Assembly: GCF_000017505.1 (NCBI RefSeq)
Contig: NC_009675.1
Coordinates: forward strand, 1,984,001 to 2,048,000
DNA from: Anaeromyxobacter sp. Fw109-5
GTDB taxonomy: Bacteria > Myxococcota > Myxococcia > Myxococcales > Anaeromyxobacteraceae
DNA length: 64,000 nucleotides
Reading direction: 5' to 3'
Below are positions 19,225 through 29,894 of the stretch, piece after piece. The position numbers and the translations under genes were made by a program. Each line of letters begins with the position of its first letter. Position 1 is the stretch's first letter. A model generated the notes under the pieces. The model made no database searches and was not told where the DNA came from. It saw nothing but the letters and a program-made list of their open reading frames with translations.

Positions 19225-20808
19225 TCACTCGGTCGTCGCGCGTCCGTACCGGCGCGTCGCGGCGATGGCGCGGTCGAGGGAGTCGCGCGTGCAGAACCAG
19301 GAGAAGACGCCGCCCGAGCGGCGCGCCGCTTCCAGCGCCGGCAGCGCGGCGGGATCCCGCAGCTCCCCGAGGAGCTCGGCTGCCGCCCGGCGCCCGCCGC
19401 AGCTCTGCGCCCCCGCGAGCAGCCTCCGGGCGTTCTCTCTCAGCGCGGCGTCCTCGCGCAGGGCTGGCCGCGCGGCGAGCGCGACCCGGTAACGCCGCAG
19501 GCACTCGCCGCTCGCGCCGCGCGCGCAGGCGACGTCGCCCCGCAGCTTCTCCACGAGCGGGTCGCCCGCCCTGGTCCGCGCGGCGGCGTCGAGCTTCGTC
19601 CGCGCGTCCGCGAGCCGGCCGTCTGCGATGAGCGAGGCGACCTCGTCCGCCAGCGCGGCGTCGCTCGGGGGGAGGCAGAGAGCGGCGAGCGCGAGGGCGG
19701 GCACCGCGACGAGCGCGGCGCGGCGGAGGGGGGGCGACAGGGAGGAAAGCGGCAGCGCGCGGGAGAGGGAGGACAGGAGCGCGCGGAGGGTCAACGACGC
19801 CGACGGGGACGCAGAATCGCTTGCCCGCGCGTGGTGAGCCTGTCGAACCAGGAGCGGAATGGGGTCCGCTGTCGCGGGCGGGGTCGGGGTCGGGGTCGGG
19901 GTCGCGGTCGTGGTCGCGGTCGAGGTCGAGGTCGAGGTCGGGGTCGGGGTCGGGGTCGGGGTCGAGGTCGCGGTCGCGGTCGAGGTCGGGGTCGGGGTCG
20001 GGGTCGGGGTCGAGGTCGAGGTCGCGGTCGGGGTCGGGGTCGGGGTCGAGGTCGAGGTCGAGGTCGGGGTCGGGATCGCGATCGACGCCGCAGCCCGGCG
20101 AATCGACTCTGCGATCTCCGCGGCCGAGGCCCTCCTCCAGCGACGGCGCGAGAGGCCGCGCCCGACGGCCTGCGCGAGCCCGGGGGGCAGGTCGGGCCGG
20201 AGCACGGCGAGCGGCACCGGGTCCTCGTGGATCACGCGCCGGATGACCTCGAGCGGCGGGTCCGCCTGGAACGGCGCACGTCCGGCCAGGAGCGCATAGG
20301 TCATCGCCGCGAGGGCGAACGCATCGGCGCGGCGCGACGGCGGACCGCCGCGGAGGACCTCGGGGGCGGTGTAGCCGAGCGCAGCGGCAGTGCCTGGATC
20401 CGCCGGATCCCAGTGAGGCGGCAGCTCGCCGTCGACCAGCACGACGGTGCCGTCCTCCGAGACGATGGCGTTCCCGGGGTGGAGGCGCCCGTGGGCGCGC
20501 CCGCGCGCCTCCAGCGCCACGACCGCGGCCCCGAGCGCGTCGGCCAGGGCGAGCGCGGACCGGTCGTCGGGCGGGGCGGCCAGGAGCTCCGCGAGCGAGC
20601 GCCCCGGCGCGAAGGGGCGGAGGACGTGCGCCGTCCCGTCGTGCTCGACGAGCGTCGGGACCACGCCCGCGCGCGTCCGCCGCTCCAGCGCGCGGCGCGG
20701 GACGCCCGCCCGCCGCAGCACCGAGAGCGTGCCGGCGGCCACCGAGCGGACGAGGTAGGTGTGGCCGGGGCGCAGCACCGAGACGATCTCGTGGCCGGAG
20801 ATGGGCAT
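19225..20808 (-). CDS. Membrane-anchored kinase-fold protein (probable pseudokinase) with Pro/Thr repeat linker
   Basis: A 527-residue protein. Residues 1-240 have a Ser/Thr kinase fold with a YTAPEVL activation-loop motif and a helical C-lobe. The catalytic HRDLKPEN is HGRLHPGN (106-113), so the catalytic Asp and Lys are Arg108 and His110. DFG is DGE (126-128), and no clear VAIK lysine is seen. It is therefore probably catalytically dead. Residues 245-313 are almost only Pro, Thr, Ser and Ala, encoded by a GGGGTC-type hexanucleotide tract. A single membrane helix (about 364-379) and a C-terminal helical-repeat domain follow. It starts 8 bp after the stop of the BcsC-like gene upstream and is likely co-transcribed with it. 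Confidence 0.8.
   Translation of the reverse strand: MPISGHEIVSVLRPGHTYLVRSVAAGTLSVLRRAGVPRRALERRTRAGVVPTLVEHDGTAHVLRPFAPGRSLAELLAAPPDDRSALALADALGAAVVALEARGRAHGRLHPGNAIVSEDGTVVLVDGELPPHWDPADPGTAAALGYTAPEVLRGGPPSRRADAFALAAMTYALLAGRAPFQADPPLEVIRRVIHEDPVPLAVLRPDLPPGLAQAVGRGLSRRRWRRASAAEIAESIRRAAASIAIPTPTSTSTSTPTPTPTATSTSTPTPTPTPTSTATATSTPTPTPTPTSTSTSTATTTATPTPTPTPPATADPIPLLVRQAHHARASDSASPSASLTLRALLSSLSRALPLSSLSPPLRRAALVAVPALALAALCLPPSDAALADEVASLIADGRLADARTKLDAAARTRAGDPLVEKLRGDVACARGASGECLRRYRVALAARPALREDAALRENARRLLAGAQSCGGRRAAAELLGELRDPAALPALEAARRSGGVFSWFCTRDSLDRAIAATRRYGRATTE
19831..19862. repeat. Stem-loop repeat copy with GAGCCTGTCGA loop (inside kinase-like gene)
   Basis: The block GAGCCTGTCGA is flanked by a short complementary stem (TGGT and ACCA). 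It is read in frame as part of the segment LLVRQAHHAR of the pseudokinase. The same loop occurs at 62049-62081 with a different stem. Confidence 0.5.
19870..20076. repeat. In-frame hexanucleotide repeat encoding the Pro/Thr linker
   Basis: About 207 bp of GGGGTC, GAGGTC, GCGGTC and GTGGTC units. Read on the minus strand these give Pro-Thr, Ser-Thr and Ala-Thr dipeptides (residues 245-313 of the kinase-like protein). The 6-bp unit keeps frame whatever the copy number, so length variation would change only linker length. The G-rich strand is the plus strand, which is the template strand for this gene. Confidence 0.9.
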
Positions 20809-20816
20809 CGCGGAAC

Positions 20817-22895
20817 CTACGGGAACAGCAGCGCCGCGGTGAGCGACGCCTCGAGCCGCGTGTGCACGTCGGCGACGCGTTCCGCCCGCGCCTCGCCGCC
20901 GAGCCGCAGGCGGGCGCCGGCGCGGTGGGTGAAGCCGAGCCGGGCGTCGCCCCCGAGGCGAACACCCCCGCCCGCGCCGCCGACCAGCTGGAGCGCCGGC
21001 CCCGCGTCGACGGTGAGCCAGCCTCGCGCGCCGGCGTCCCGCGTCGCGGCGAGCCGGGGGGAGACCGAGGCGAAGATCGGCGGGGAGAACAGGTGCGGGG
21101 AGCGGTCGAGCGGATCGCCGGTCGCGGAGAGATCGCGCGCGTGGTGGACGAGCTCCGCGGCGGCGCCCGCCGCGACCGTCCAGCCGCCGGCCCGCCGCAG
21201 CGCCCGGTCGAGCCGTCCGCCTGCGCCCGCCACCAGCACCGGATCCAGCCCCCGCGCGCTCACCGCCCCGGCGCGCGCTGCGAGCTCGAGGCGGGTGTCC
21301 CGGCCCCGCGCGAGGCGCAGCTCCGCGACGGTGTCGCTCGCCGCGCCCGCGAGCTCCTCCCCCACGCGCTCCCCGGCATAGGCGCGGAACGAGTCGAGTC
21401 GCGCCGCGCGGCGCACGTTCACCGACAGGACGCCGTCCTCCGACGAGCGCTCGACGCCGAGCGCGCCGGAGAGCGCGGCGCCCTCGGGGCGGACGCCGTC
21501 GAGCCCGCCCTCCATCCGGAGCCGCGTACCCGGCGAGGGCCGCCACTCGCCGCGGATGGCGAGCGTCGCCCCGGACGCCCGGGCGTCGCCAGGTCCGCGG
21601 GCGGTGGCCACCCCGGCCTCCACCGCGCTCGAGGTGAACGGCGTCGGCTCGGCCTCGCCGGAGACGAACGCGGCGGTGCGCGACAGCTCGGCTCCGCCCG
21701 GCTGCGCGAGCGCGCGCGCGCCGCCGCCCACGGCCGGTTCGCGGCCGGCGCGGAGGGAGCGCTCCAGCGCGGCGACGTCCGGTCGCGCCGGGCCGTACCG
21801 CCCGGCGAGCTCGCCGTGCGCCAGCGCCCGATCGGCGTCGCCCTTCCAGGCGTAGGCGTGCGCGAGCCCCCGGTGCGCCTCGGCGTCGTTCGGCGCCTCG
21901 GCGAGCACCGTCTCGTAGACGGCGATGGCCTGCGCGTTCGTCTCCTCGCGCGCCCCCAGGACGCGGGCCAGCCCGACGCGGGCGCGGCGGGAGCGGGGCT
22001 CCGCTCGCAGCACCGCCTCGTACTCGCGCCGGGCGGCGTCGTGGGTCGCGCGATCGGCGGCGAGCAGCTCGGCGAACTCGAGGCGCGCCTCGGTGGAGGG
22101 ACGGAGCGCGAGGGCCCGCGCGTACCCGGCGCGCGCCTCGTCACGGCGGCCGGCGCGGGCGAGCGCGCGGGCGTGGCCGAGCCGCAGCTCGGGGTCGTCC
22201 GGATGGCGCTCGAGGAGCGCCGCGTGGCGCGCCGCCGCCTCGCTCGCGCGGCGGGGATCCTCGGCGACGATGCGGGCGAGAGCGCGCGCGGCCCGCTCGT
22301 CTCCCGGGTTCGCCGCGAGGCGCCGCTCGAGCTCGCGGATCGCCTCCGCCCTGTGACGCCGGTCCCACAGCAGGAGCTTCAGCCACTCGTCGCGGAGCTT
22401 CGCGTCCTCTGGGGCCGCGGCGAGCAGCGCGCGGTACTCGTCGAGCGCCTCGTCGAGCGTCCTGCGATCGCGGCCCAGCAGCCGCGCCAGCTCACGGCGG
22501 CGCGCGGGATCGTCGCGGCGCGCGAGCCCCATCCGAAGGTACTTCACGGCGTCCCCCGACCGGTACGCGTACCGCGACCACTGGAGGAGGCGCGCCTGCT
22601 CGAAGGCGAGCTGCCAGTCGTCGGGGAACCGCCCGAGGTGCCGGTCGAGCTCCGCCACGGCGCGATCGGTCTCGCCGTTCCGGAGCAGCGCCCGGCAGAG
22701 CTCCCGCGAGGCCTCGCGGCCGTTCGGATTCAGCTCCAGGGCCTTGCGCCAGGCCTCGATCGCCGCCCCGTAGTTCTCGATGCGCATGTTCGCGCGGCCC
22801 CGCGACAGGTACCAGGTCTCGGCGAGGCCGGCGTGAGCGGTCAGCGGGAGCGCGAGCAGCGCCGCGACGAGCGCGACGCGGAGAGGGCGAGGCAT
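20817..22895 (-). CDS. BcsC/PgaA-like TPR and beta-barrel exopolysaccharide export protein
   Basis: A 692-residue protein with a signal peptide (1-22, ending AHA). Tandem tetratricopeptide repeats follow at about 25-400, several with the A-x-A-LELNPN or ALRPSTEARLEFA pattern. The C-terminal 230 residues or so are strand-rich and barrel-like. TPR scaffold plus C-terminal outer-membrane barrel is the layout of BcsC and PgaA, which carry polysaccharide across the periplasm and outer membrane. It lies 34 bp downstream of the synthase gene, in the same direction, which supports this role. It is shorter than enteric BcsC (about 1150 residues), having fewer TPRs and a smaller barrel. Confidence 0.78.
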   Translation of the reverse strand: MPRPLRVALVAALLALPLTAHAGLAETWYLSRGRANMRIENYGAAIEAWRKALELNPNGREASRELCRALLRNGETDRAVAELDRHLGRFPDDWQLAFEQARLLQWSRYAYRSGDAVKYLRMGLARRDDPARRRELARLLGRDRRTLDEALDEYRALLAAAPEDAKLRDEWLKLLLWDRRHRAEAIRELERRLAANPGDERAARALARIVAEDPRRASEAAARHAALLERHPDDPELRLGHARALARAGRRDEARAGYARALALRPSTEARLEFAELLAADRATHDAARREYEAVLRAEPRSRRARVGLARVLGAREETNAQAIAVYETVLAEAPNDAEAHRGLAHAYAWKGDADRALAHGELAGRYGPARPDVAALERSLRAGREPAVGGGARALAQPGGAELSRTAAFVSGEAEPTPFTSSAVEAGVATARGPGDARASGATLAIRGEWRPSPGTRLRMEGGLDGVRPEGAALSGALGVERSSEDGVLSVNVRRAARLDSFRAYAGERVGEELAGAASDTVAELRLARGRDTRLELAARAGAVSARGLDPVLVAGAGGRLDRALRRAGGWTVAAGAAAELVHHARDLSATGDPLDRSPHLFSPPIFASVSPRLAATRDAGARGWLTVDAGPALQLVGGAGGGVRLGGDARLGFTHRAGARLRLGGEARAERVADVHTRLEASLTAALLFP

Positions 22896-22929
22896 CGGGT
22901 CTCTCTCGGGACGACGGATCGAGGGCTTG

Positions 22930-25900
22930 CTAGGCAGCAAGGTATTCATGCGCCGGTCTCTCCGGGAGCGGCACCGGCAGGTAAGCGAGCCCTGCCCGCC
23001 ACACTCCCGGGACGACCCGGCGCGCGTGCGCGACGCGCGCCCAGCGGATGCCGTCGGCGAGCAGTACCGGGAGGTCCTCCCGGGGGGCGCGACCCAGGAA
23101 CAGCGCGCCGAACCCGCCCGAGGAGGAGTCGACCACGAGCCCGCGGACGCGTCCCCGGGCACCGACCCAGGCGAGCGGGCGCAGCGAGGGGCGTCTCGGC
23201 GCGAGCCGGCGCCGGGCGTGGAGCGGGAGGAACGCGCGCGCGATCCCGGCCAGCAGCTGGAGCGCCATCGCGAGCTGGCTCCGCGTGCGCGCATCGTGCG
23301 CCCCGGAGAAGGCCTCCTCGGAGGAGAAGGCGATCCGCACGAGCGCGCGGCGAGCCTCGGCGGGGAGCCCCTCGAACGCCAGCCCGGCGCGGGTCGCGCC
23401 CCGCACCTCCTCGCGCCAGACGACGCGCGCGCGGACGCGGAGCGGTTCGGGGGCCGAGAAGGCGACCTCCACGGCGGGGGGCAGCGCGGCGCTCGCGGGG
23501 AGGCGCAGGCCGGCGCCCGTCGTGGAGAGGTCCACGGTCTCCGCGCAGAGCGACAGCGCCGGCGCCTCGACGCGGACCGGCACGCGCCGGCGCACGCGCT
23601 CGTCCTCGCGGCGCTGCGGGCGCTCCCACGCCACGAGCAACGCGGCGAGCACCGCCGCCAGGTTCGAGCCCGCCCAGAACAGGTTGAACGCGTAGGCCTC
23701 GACCTCGATCCCGAACGCGACGAGCTCGAAGGCGCCCTTCGCGAGCGCCACCCCCGCGAGCGCCGCCGCGGCGAGCGTGAGCCGCGACGACGAGGCGTCG
23801 AAGCGCCGGCGATCCGAGACGATCCCCTTGGGCGTCACCTTGAAGCCCAGGCTCTTCGGCAGGAGCAGGTCGAGCGTCGCGCGCGCCAGCGGGAAGGCCA
23901 CGGCGGCCTCGTAGACGGTGCCCCACAGCAGGCGCGGCCACCCGGGCAGCAGCGCGTTCGCGGCGAGCGTCGAGAGCAGGAGGTGCGGCGCCAGGTAGGC
24001 GAGCAGGACCGGCAGGTCCGCGAACAGCGGGTGGAGGTGGAACAGCAGGTACCAGAGCGGCGTGAGGAAGAACGCCACGCGCGCGAGCGGGAAGAAGAAG
24101 TACCAGAGCGAGGCGAAGTAGCCGACGCGGTGCCGGAGCGGGAGCCCGCGCTCGAGGAGCGGGTTGTCCTTGAAGAAGATCTGCAGGCACCCGAGCATCC
24201 AGCGCCGCCGCTGGACGAGGTAGCTCTGCACGTTCTCGGCGGAGAGGCCGACCGCCAGATCCTCGTCCACGAACGCCGAGCGCCAGCCCTTCGCGTGGAG
24301 CTTCTGGCTCGTGTGGATGTCCTCGGTGATGGAGAGCAGGTTGAACCCGCCCACGGAGGCGATGGCGGCGCGCCGGAACACCGCGCCCGAGCCCACGAAG
24401 AAGGCGCCGCCCCAGCGATCGCGGCCTGCCTGGATGGCGTGGTTGAAGAGGTCGGCCTCGTTCGGCACGGCCGGACCGGTTCCCAGGGCCCGCTGGAAGA
24501 CGTCGGGGTTGTAGAAGTGGTGGGGCGTCTGGACGACGCCCATGCGCGGCTCGCGGAAGTGCGGGACCGTCCGCTCCAGGAACGCCGCGCACGGCACGTG
24601 ATCGGTGTCGAACACGACGACGAGGTCGCCGCTCGTCAGCGACAGCGCGTTGTTGAGGTTCCCCGCCTTGGCGTGGCGCTTCGGGCCGGGGACGTACCGC
24701 GCGCCGTGCTCCGCGGCGAGCCGCGCGACCGCCTCGCGGTGCGAGTCGTCGCACACGTGGACGGTCTTGCGGGGATGGCGCATCGCCATGCAGGCGGCGA
24801 GCGTCTTGTCCAGGATCTCCAGCGACTCGGAGTAGATGGGGACGAAGACGTCGACGGAGGGGACCTCCTCGTCCGGCGCGAGCGGCGCGGGCGGCTCCCG
24901 GCGCCGGCGCGAGACGCCGACCTGGACGGCGAGGAGCAGGACGGTCGAGAACGCGTACGCCTCCGCCGCCAGGAGCGAGAGGCTGATCACCGGCCCGAGC
25001 GGCTCGACGAAGTTGAGGGTCTCGCGGGCGCGCCACCCGAGGTAGCGCGCGGAGAGCGCGATCGCGAGCCCGAGCAGCCCGGCGCGGGCCCACGTGAAGC
25101 GGCGGGCGAGCGGGGCGAGCGCGAGGGCGGCGAGCACGGGGACGAGGGGGAAGCGCTCCCGGAACGGCCCCCAGTCGATCCCGAGCAGGAACGCGAGCGG
25201 CTCGTCGTATCGCCGCGCCACGCCGAGCTCGAGCGCGCGGCCCAGCCAGAGCCAGTTGTGCAGGTAGTACGGGGTCGCCTCGCCGGCGAGGGCGCGCTCG
25301 AAGAGCGCGTCGAGCCTCCCCGATCGCAGGTCCGAGGCGAGCCCGCGGTCCTCCACCGCCGCGAGCGCCGCGATCGACGCCATGTGGGGCTGGCCGTCGA
25401 GCTCCGACAGCGCGCGGCCGCCGGTGGTGTAGCGGTCGCGGATCCTCCCCTCGGCGCGGAAGGTCTCGCGTGGGAACGCGAGCATGCGCGCGCGCAGGTC
25501 CGCCTCTCCCCGCCGCCCGAACCAGGCCGCGTCCAGCGCGACTCGCCAGAAGAGCGGGACGGAGTCGTAGCCGAACGTCTGCGCGGGGCCGCCGCCGGGC
25601 TTGTCGAGCAGGAGCGCCCCCGAGCGCGAGTCCACCCAGATCCGCTCCGGCGGCAGCACCACGCCCCGGTCGAAGTACAGGAAGCGGAGGATCTCGTAGC
25701 TCCCGCGCACCAGCTCCTTCCACGGGTGCGCCGGGTCCACCCCGGCGAAGACCTCGTACGCGTACGGCGCGAGGTAGGCGACGTGGATCGTCGGGTAGCG
25801 CTCGCGAGGCGCCCAGTTCCCGCCCGTCGGCAGGAAGCGGCCGCCGGCCTGGATCACCTCGCGCTCCCAGACGTCCGCGAGGATGCGCCGCGCCTCCTCG

Positions 25901-26319
25901 AGGTAGCGCGCCTCGCCGAAGCGCCGTGAGGCGAGCACGAGCGCGAGGGCGGTGTCCTGGTCCGCGTCCGTCGCCGCGTTGCGGTCGAGGACGCGGTCCT
26001 TCCACTTCCACGCGAGCAGCTCGTCGTCGCGGACCTGCAGGTTCTCGCGCGTCCAGCGCCAGACCTCGTCGAACGTCGCGCGGTCGCCGGCCCACACCGC
26101 GCGGAGCAGCGCGTACGACTGGCCCTCGGAGGTGGTGATGCCCGCCTCGTCGTGCGCGACGACGCGCCCGCGGTCCACGTGGGAGTAGCGGTAGAAGCTC
26201 CAGAGCGCCGACAGCTCGTCGTGCGCGCGCGCCCGCGCGTCGCGCGCGGCGCTTCGCTCGCCGTGGCCGCAGGCGAGGAGCACCGAGATGGGGAGGAGGA
26301 GCCAGGTGGAGACCCGCAT
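22930..26319 (-). CDS. Fused GH8 endoglucanase and cellulose-synthase-like GT2 with two PilZ domains
   Basis: A single uninterrupted 1129-residue frame. Residues 1-17 look like a signal with lipobox-like VLLAC. Residues 30-370 are a GH8 (BcsZ-type) domain with TSEGQSYALL (general acid E65) and the signature ATDADQDTALALVLA (D118, D120). Membrane helices lie at about 391-435 and 450-478. Residues 487-720 are a BcsA-type GT2 domain with D524-D525, DTD (571-573), TED (665-667) and QRRRW (703-707). Further helices reach about residue 900. The C-terminus has PilZ 1 (RVPVR 912-916, DLSTTG 930-935) and a second PilZ-like domain (RLAPR 1038-1042, DSSSGG 1064-1069), so c-di-GMP control is expected. 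Synthesis of a beta-glucan with a tethered periplasmic glucanase is the likely role. No BcsB is seen in the window. Confidence 0.85.
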   Translation of the reverse strand: MRVSTWLLLPISVLLACGHGERSAARDARARAHDELSALWSFYRYSHVDRGRVVAHDEAGITTSEGQSYALLRAVWAGDRATFDEVWRWTRENLQVRDDELLAWKWKDRVLDRNAATDADQDTALALVLASRRFGEARYLEEARRILADVWEREVIQAGGRFLPTGGNWAPRERYPTIHVAYLAPYAYEVFAGVDPAHPWKELVRGSYEILRFLYFDRGVVLPPERIWVDSRSGALLLDKPGGGPAQTFGYDSVPLFWRVALDAAWFGRRGEADLRARMLAFPRETFRAEGRIRDRYTTGGRALSELDGQPHMASIAALAAVEDRGLASDLRSGRLDALFERALAGEATPYYLHNWLWLGRALELGVARRYDEPLAFLLGIDWGPFRERFPLVPVLAALALAPLARRFTWARAGLLGLAIALSARYLGWRARETLNFVEPLGPVISLSLLAAEAYAFSTVLLLAVQVGVSRRRREPPAPLAPDEEVPSVDVFVPIYSESLEILDKTLAACMAMRHPRKTVHVCDDSHREAVARLAAEHGARYVPGPKRHAKAGNLNNALSLTSGDLVVVFDTDHVPCAAFLERTVPHFREPRMGVVQTPHHFYNPDVFQRALGTGPAVPNEADLFNHAIQAGRDRWGGAFFVGSGAVFRRAAIASVGGFNLLSITEDIHTSQKLHAKGWRSAFVDEDLAVGLSAENVQSYLVQRRRWMLGCLQIFFKDNPLLERGLPLRHRVGYFASLWYFFFPLARVAFFLTPLWYLLFHLHPLFADLPVLLAYLAPHLLLSTLAANALLPGWPRLLWGTVYEAAVAFPLARATLDLLLPKSLGFKVTPKGIVSDRRRFDASSSRLTLAAAALAGVALAKGAFELVAFGIEVEAYAFNLFWAGSNLAAVLAALLVAWERPQRREDERVRRRVPVRVEAPALSLCAETVDLSTTGAGLRLPASAALPPAVEVAFSAPEPLRVRARVVWREEVRGATRAGLAFEGLPAEARRALVRIAFSSEEAFSGAHDARTRSQLAMALQLLAGIARAFLPLHARRRLAPRRPSLRPLAWVGARGRVRGLVVDSSSGGFGALFLGRAPREDLPVLLADGIRWARVAHARRVVPGVWRAGLAYLPVPLPERPAHEYLAA

Positions 26320-26447
26320 GCGCGGGACGCACGGTGATGGCGTGCGGGCGTCCGAGGAAGCACCCGCTCGGATCCCGGGAGAGGGAGCACCGAACGGGGG
26401 GGAAGGCCAGGATCGCCCCGGGCCGACCGCCGACGGCGCCTCGGCAG

Positions 26448-27311
26448 CTACTTCCGCCGCACGGCCGCGACGACGTTCGGCACCGGCCAGGCGTCGCGGT
26501 TCTCTGCCTGCGGGACGTGCTCGAAGCCGCCGACCCACTCGTGCTGGCGCCCGCCGCCGCGCACGAAGAGCTGCGCCTCCGGGCCACCCTCCACGTACAT
26601 CGCCTGGCGCAGCTCGATCGGCAGCGCGAGCAGCGCGTTGACGAGCTCGTGGACCGGCCAGGGCGTGCGCGCGTGGATGAACAGCACGCGCCCCTTCGCG
26701 TCCACGCCGATGGCGGCCGCCGAGAAGCGCCGCGCCGACGGGGCCCACACGTTCTTCCGGTCGCAGGAGACGAGGCGGATCGACTGCACGAGGGTGCCGT
26801 AGGTCTGGGCGGCGCGCTCGAGGTCGTCGCAGTCGCGGTCGATGATCCGGACCGGCGAGGCGCCGCGGGCGAGGGGATCGAACGCGAGCACGGAGCGATC
26901 CTTGGAGACGCGGCGCTGGTTCACGTGGTGCCGCGTGCGCATCAGGGACACGCTCGTCCGGTAGTCCTCCTGGTACATGCTCGCGTTGATCGCGGCCGAG
27001 GCGCCCGCGCGCTCGGCCCACGCGCGCGCGGTGCGGAGCGTCCCCTCGCCGGGCGCGGAGGCGTTGAGCAGCTTCAGCTCGAAGCGGGCGGGATCGATCC
27101 GCACGACCGCGATCGGGCGCGCCTCCTCGCCGGCGGGCGGCCCGTCGAACAGCCCCATCTCCAGGCCGGGCTCGAGCGTTCGCCAGCCACTCGCTTCCGC
27201 GCCGTGCGCGGGGCGCGATGACGCCGGGCCGCTCCGGGCCGCGGCCGGTGCCGGGGTGCGCGCGGGCGCGGCGGAGAGCGTGAGGAGCAGGGCGGCGGCC
27301 GCCGCCTTCAT
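26448..27311 (-). CDS. Secreted NAGPA-type phosphodiester glycosidase domain protein
   Basis: A 287-residue secreted protein. I use the ATG at 27311 because GAGGGGG sits 8 bases upstream and the protein then starts with a signal peptide ([17 protein letters not shown]). The NAGPA/DUF2233 domain motifs are present: INASMYQ near residue 111, a VLAFDP block, [20 protein letters not shown], and the C-terminal [13 protein letters not shown], a variant of the usual LDGGGS. The mammalian homologue removes GlcNAc from phosphodiesters, and bacterial members are found with exopolysaccharide genes. It lies just upstream of the cellulose-like synthase in the same direction, so a role in that polymer is plausible. 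Confidence 0.78.
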   Translation of the reverse strand: MKAAAAALLLTLSAAPARTPAPAAARSGPASSRPAHGAEASGWRTLEPGLEMGLFDGPPAGEEARPIAVVRIDPARFELKLLNASAPGEGTLRTARAWAERAGASAAINASMYQEDYRTSVSLMRTRHHVNQRRVSKDRSVLAFDPLARGASPVRIIDRDCDDLERAAQTYGTLVQSIRLVSCDRKNVWAPSARRFSAAAIGVDAKGRVLFIHARTPWPVHELVNALLALPIELRQAMYVEGGPEAQLFVRGGGRQHEWVGGFEHVPQAENRDAWPVPNVVAAVRRK

Positions 27312-27562
27312 GGCGACACCCCCTCGCATTGAGCTGCTGCGGCGCACGCTGCCTGCCTGCGCGGGGCAGACTTCTCCCTGCGCTGCTCGACGTGCCTTCC
27401 AGGCACGCCTGCGCTGCTCGGTCGTCGTGTGCCCCGCTCGGCGACGGCATCGTGTGCCTCGCGACGCTCAACGCAAGCGGGTGGCGCCATCAGACGCATC
27501 GCGCCATTGTCGGGCCCGTTCGAGACGGTGACAAGACCGGGGGGCGTGCGAGATTTCGTGCC

Positions 27563-29206
<1,644 letters not shown>

Positions 29207-29276
29207 CCGTCCACGGTCTCGCCCCCACGACCTCGCGCCGCGGCTGCGCTCGGGCCGAACGCCGCGTGAGCGGCTC

Positions 29277-29753
29277 CTACGGTGCCCCGAGCTCCGGCCG
29301 GGCAGTGACGAGGAACGCGCCCTCCGGCGCCGCCTGCACCTCGTAGACGGAGGCGAACCCCTCGGCCGGCTCCGGCGGCTCGAGCCGCTGCGCGGTCGCG
29401 AAGATCGCGACCTTCGGCACCTGCGCCCGCCCGGTGCGCTCCGCGTTGCGCGCCAGCGACGCGCGGACGTCGGGCGGGAACCAGTACAGCAGGGGCCGCA
29501 TCCCGAGCTCGCGCGCGAGCGCGACCAGGACGGCGCGATCGGCGCGCCGCGGGTTGGTGTCGTCGATGACCGCCGGCCCGCCCGCGCGGGCGGCCGCGGT
29601 GACGAGCTCCCGCTGCCGCCGCCCCTTGTCGCGCGCGCTGCGAAACAGGTCCTTCGACACGTGCGCGTGCGTCGCCGCGAAGCGGGCCCGGTAGAAGCTG
29701 GACTTGCCGGCGCCCTGCAGCCCGGCGAGGACGACGAGGTCGGGGGCGCTCAC
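29277..29753 (-). CDS. P-loop nucleotide/polynucleotide kinase-like protein
   Basis: A 158-residue protein from a GTG start at 29753 that places the Walker A motif (GLQGAGKSS, near residues 10-18) at the normal N-terminal position. A DLFRS block follows, then the DDTNPRRADR segment typical of the T4 polynucleotide kinase-like or AAA_33 group. It probably phosphorylates a small molecule or nucleic-acid end, but the substrate cannot be read from sequence. It is a single minus-strand gene converging on pgm and divergent from the SDR gene. Confidence 0.75.
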   Translation of the reverse strand: MSAPDLVVLAGLQGAGKSSFYRARFAATHAHVSKDLFRSARDKGRRQRELVTAAARAGGPAVIDDTNPRRADRAVLVALARELGMRPLLYWFPPDVRASLARNAERTGRAQVPKVAIFATAQRLEPPEPAEGFASVYEVQAAPEGAFLVTARPELGAP

Positions 29754-29894
29754 GCCGCCGCCGGTCGGGTCTTGGCTCGCAGGGTTCCCTCCACGCCGAG
29801 CTCCGGCGCCCTCCGCAGCGCGGCCGGATCGCCGCGTGCCCGGGCGTGCCGCGTCCGTCATAATACCGGCCGACGTTCTCCGCGAGGTGACCCC

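Noticed and set aside
26320-27471. Upstream extension of the GH8-GT2 frame
   Set aside because: The frame is open to 27471, but that part is antisense-like relative to the NAGPA gene in another frame. The signal-peptide start at 26319 is the natural N-terminus.
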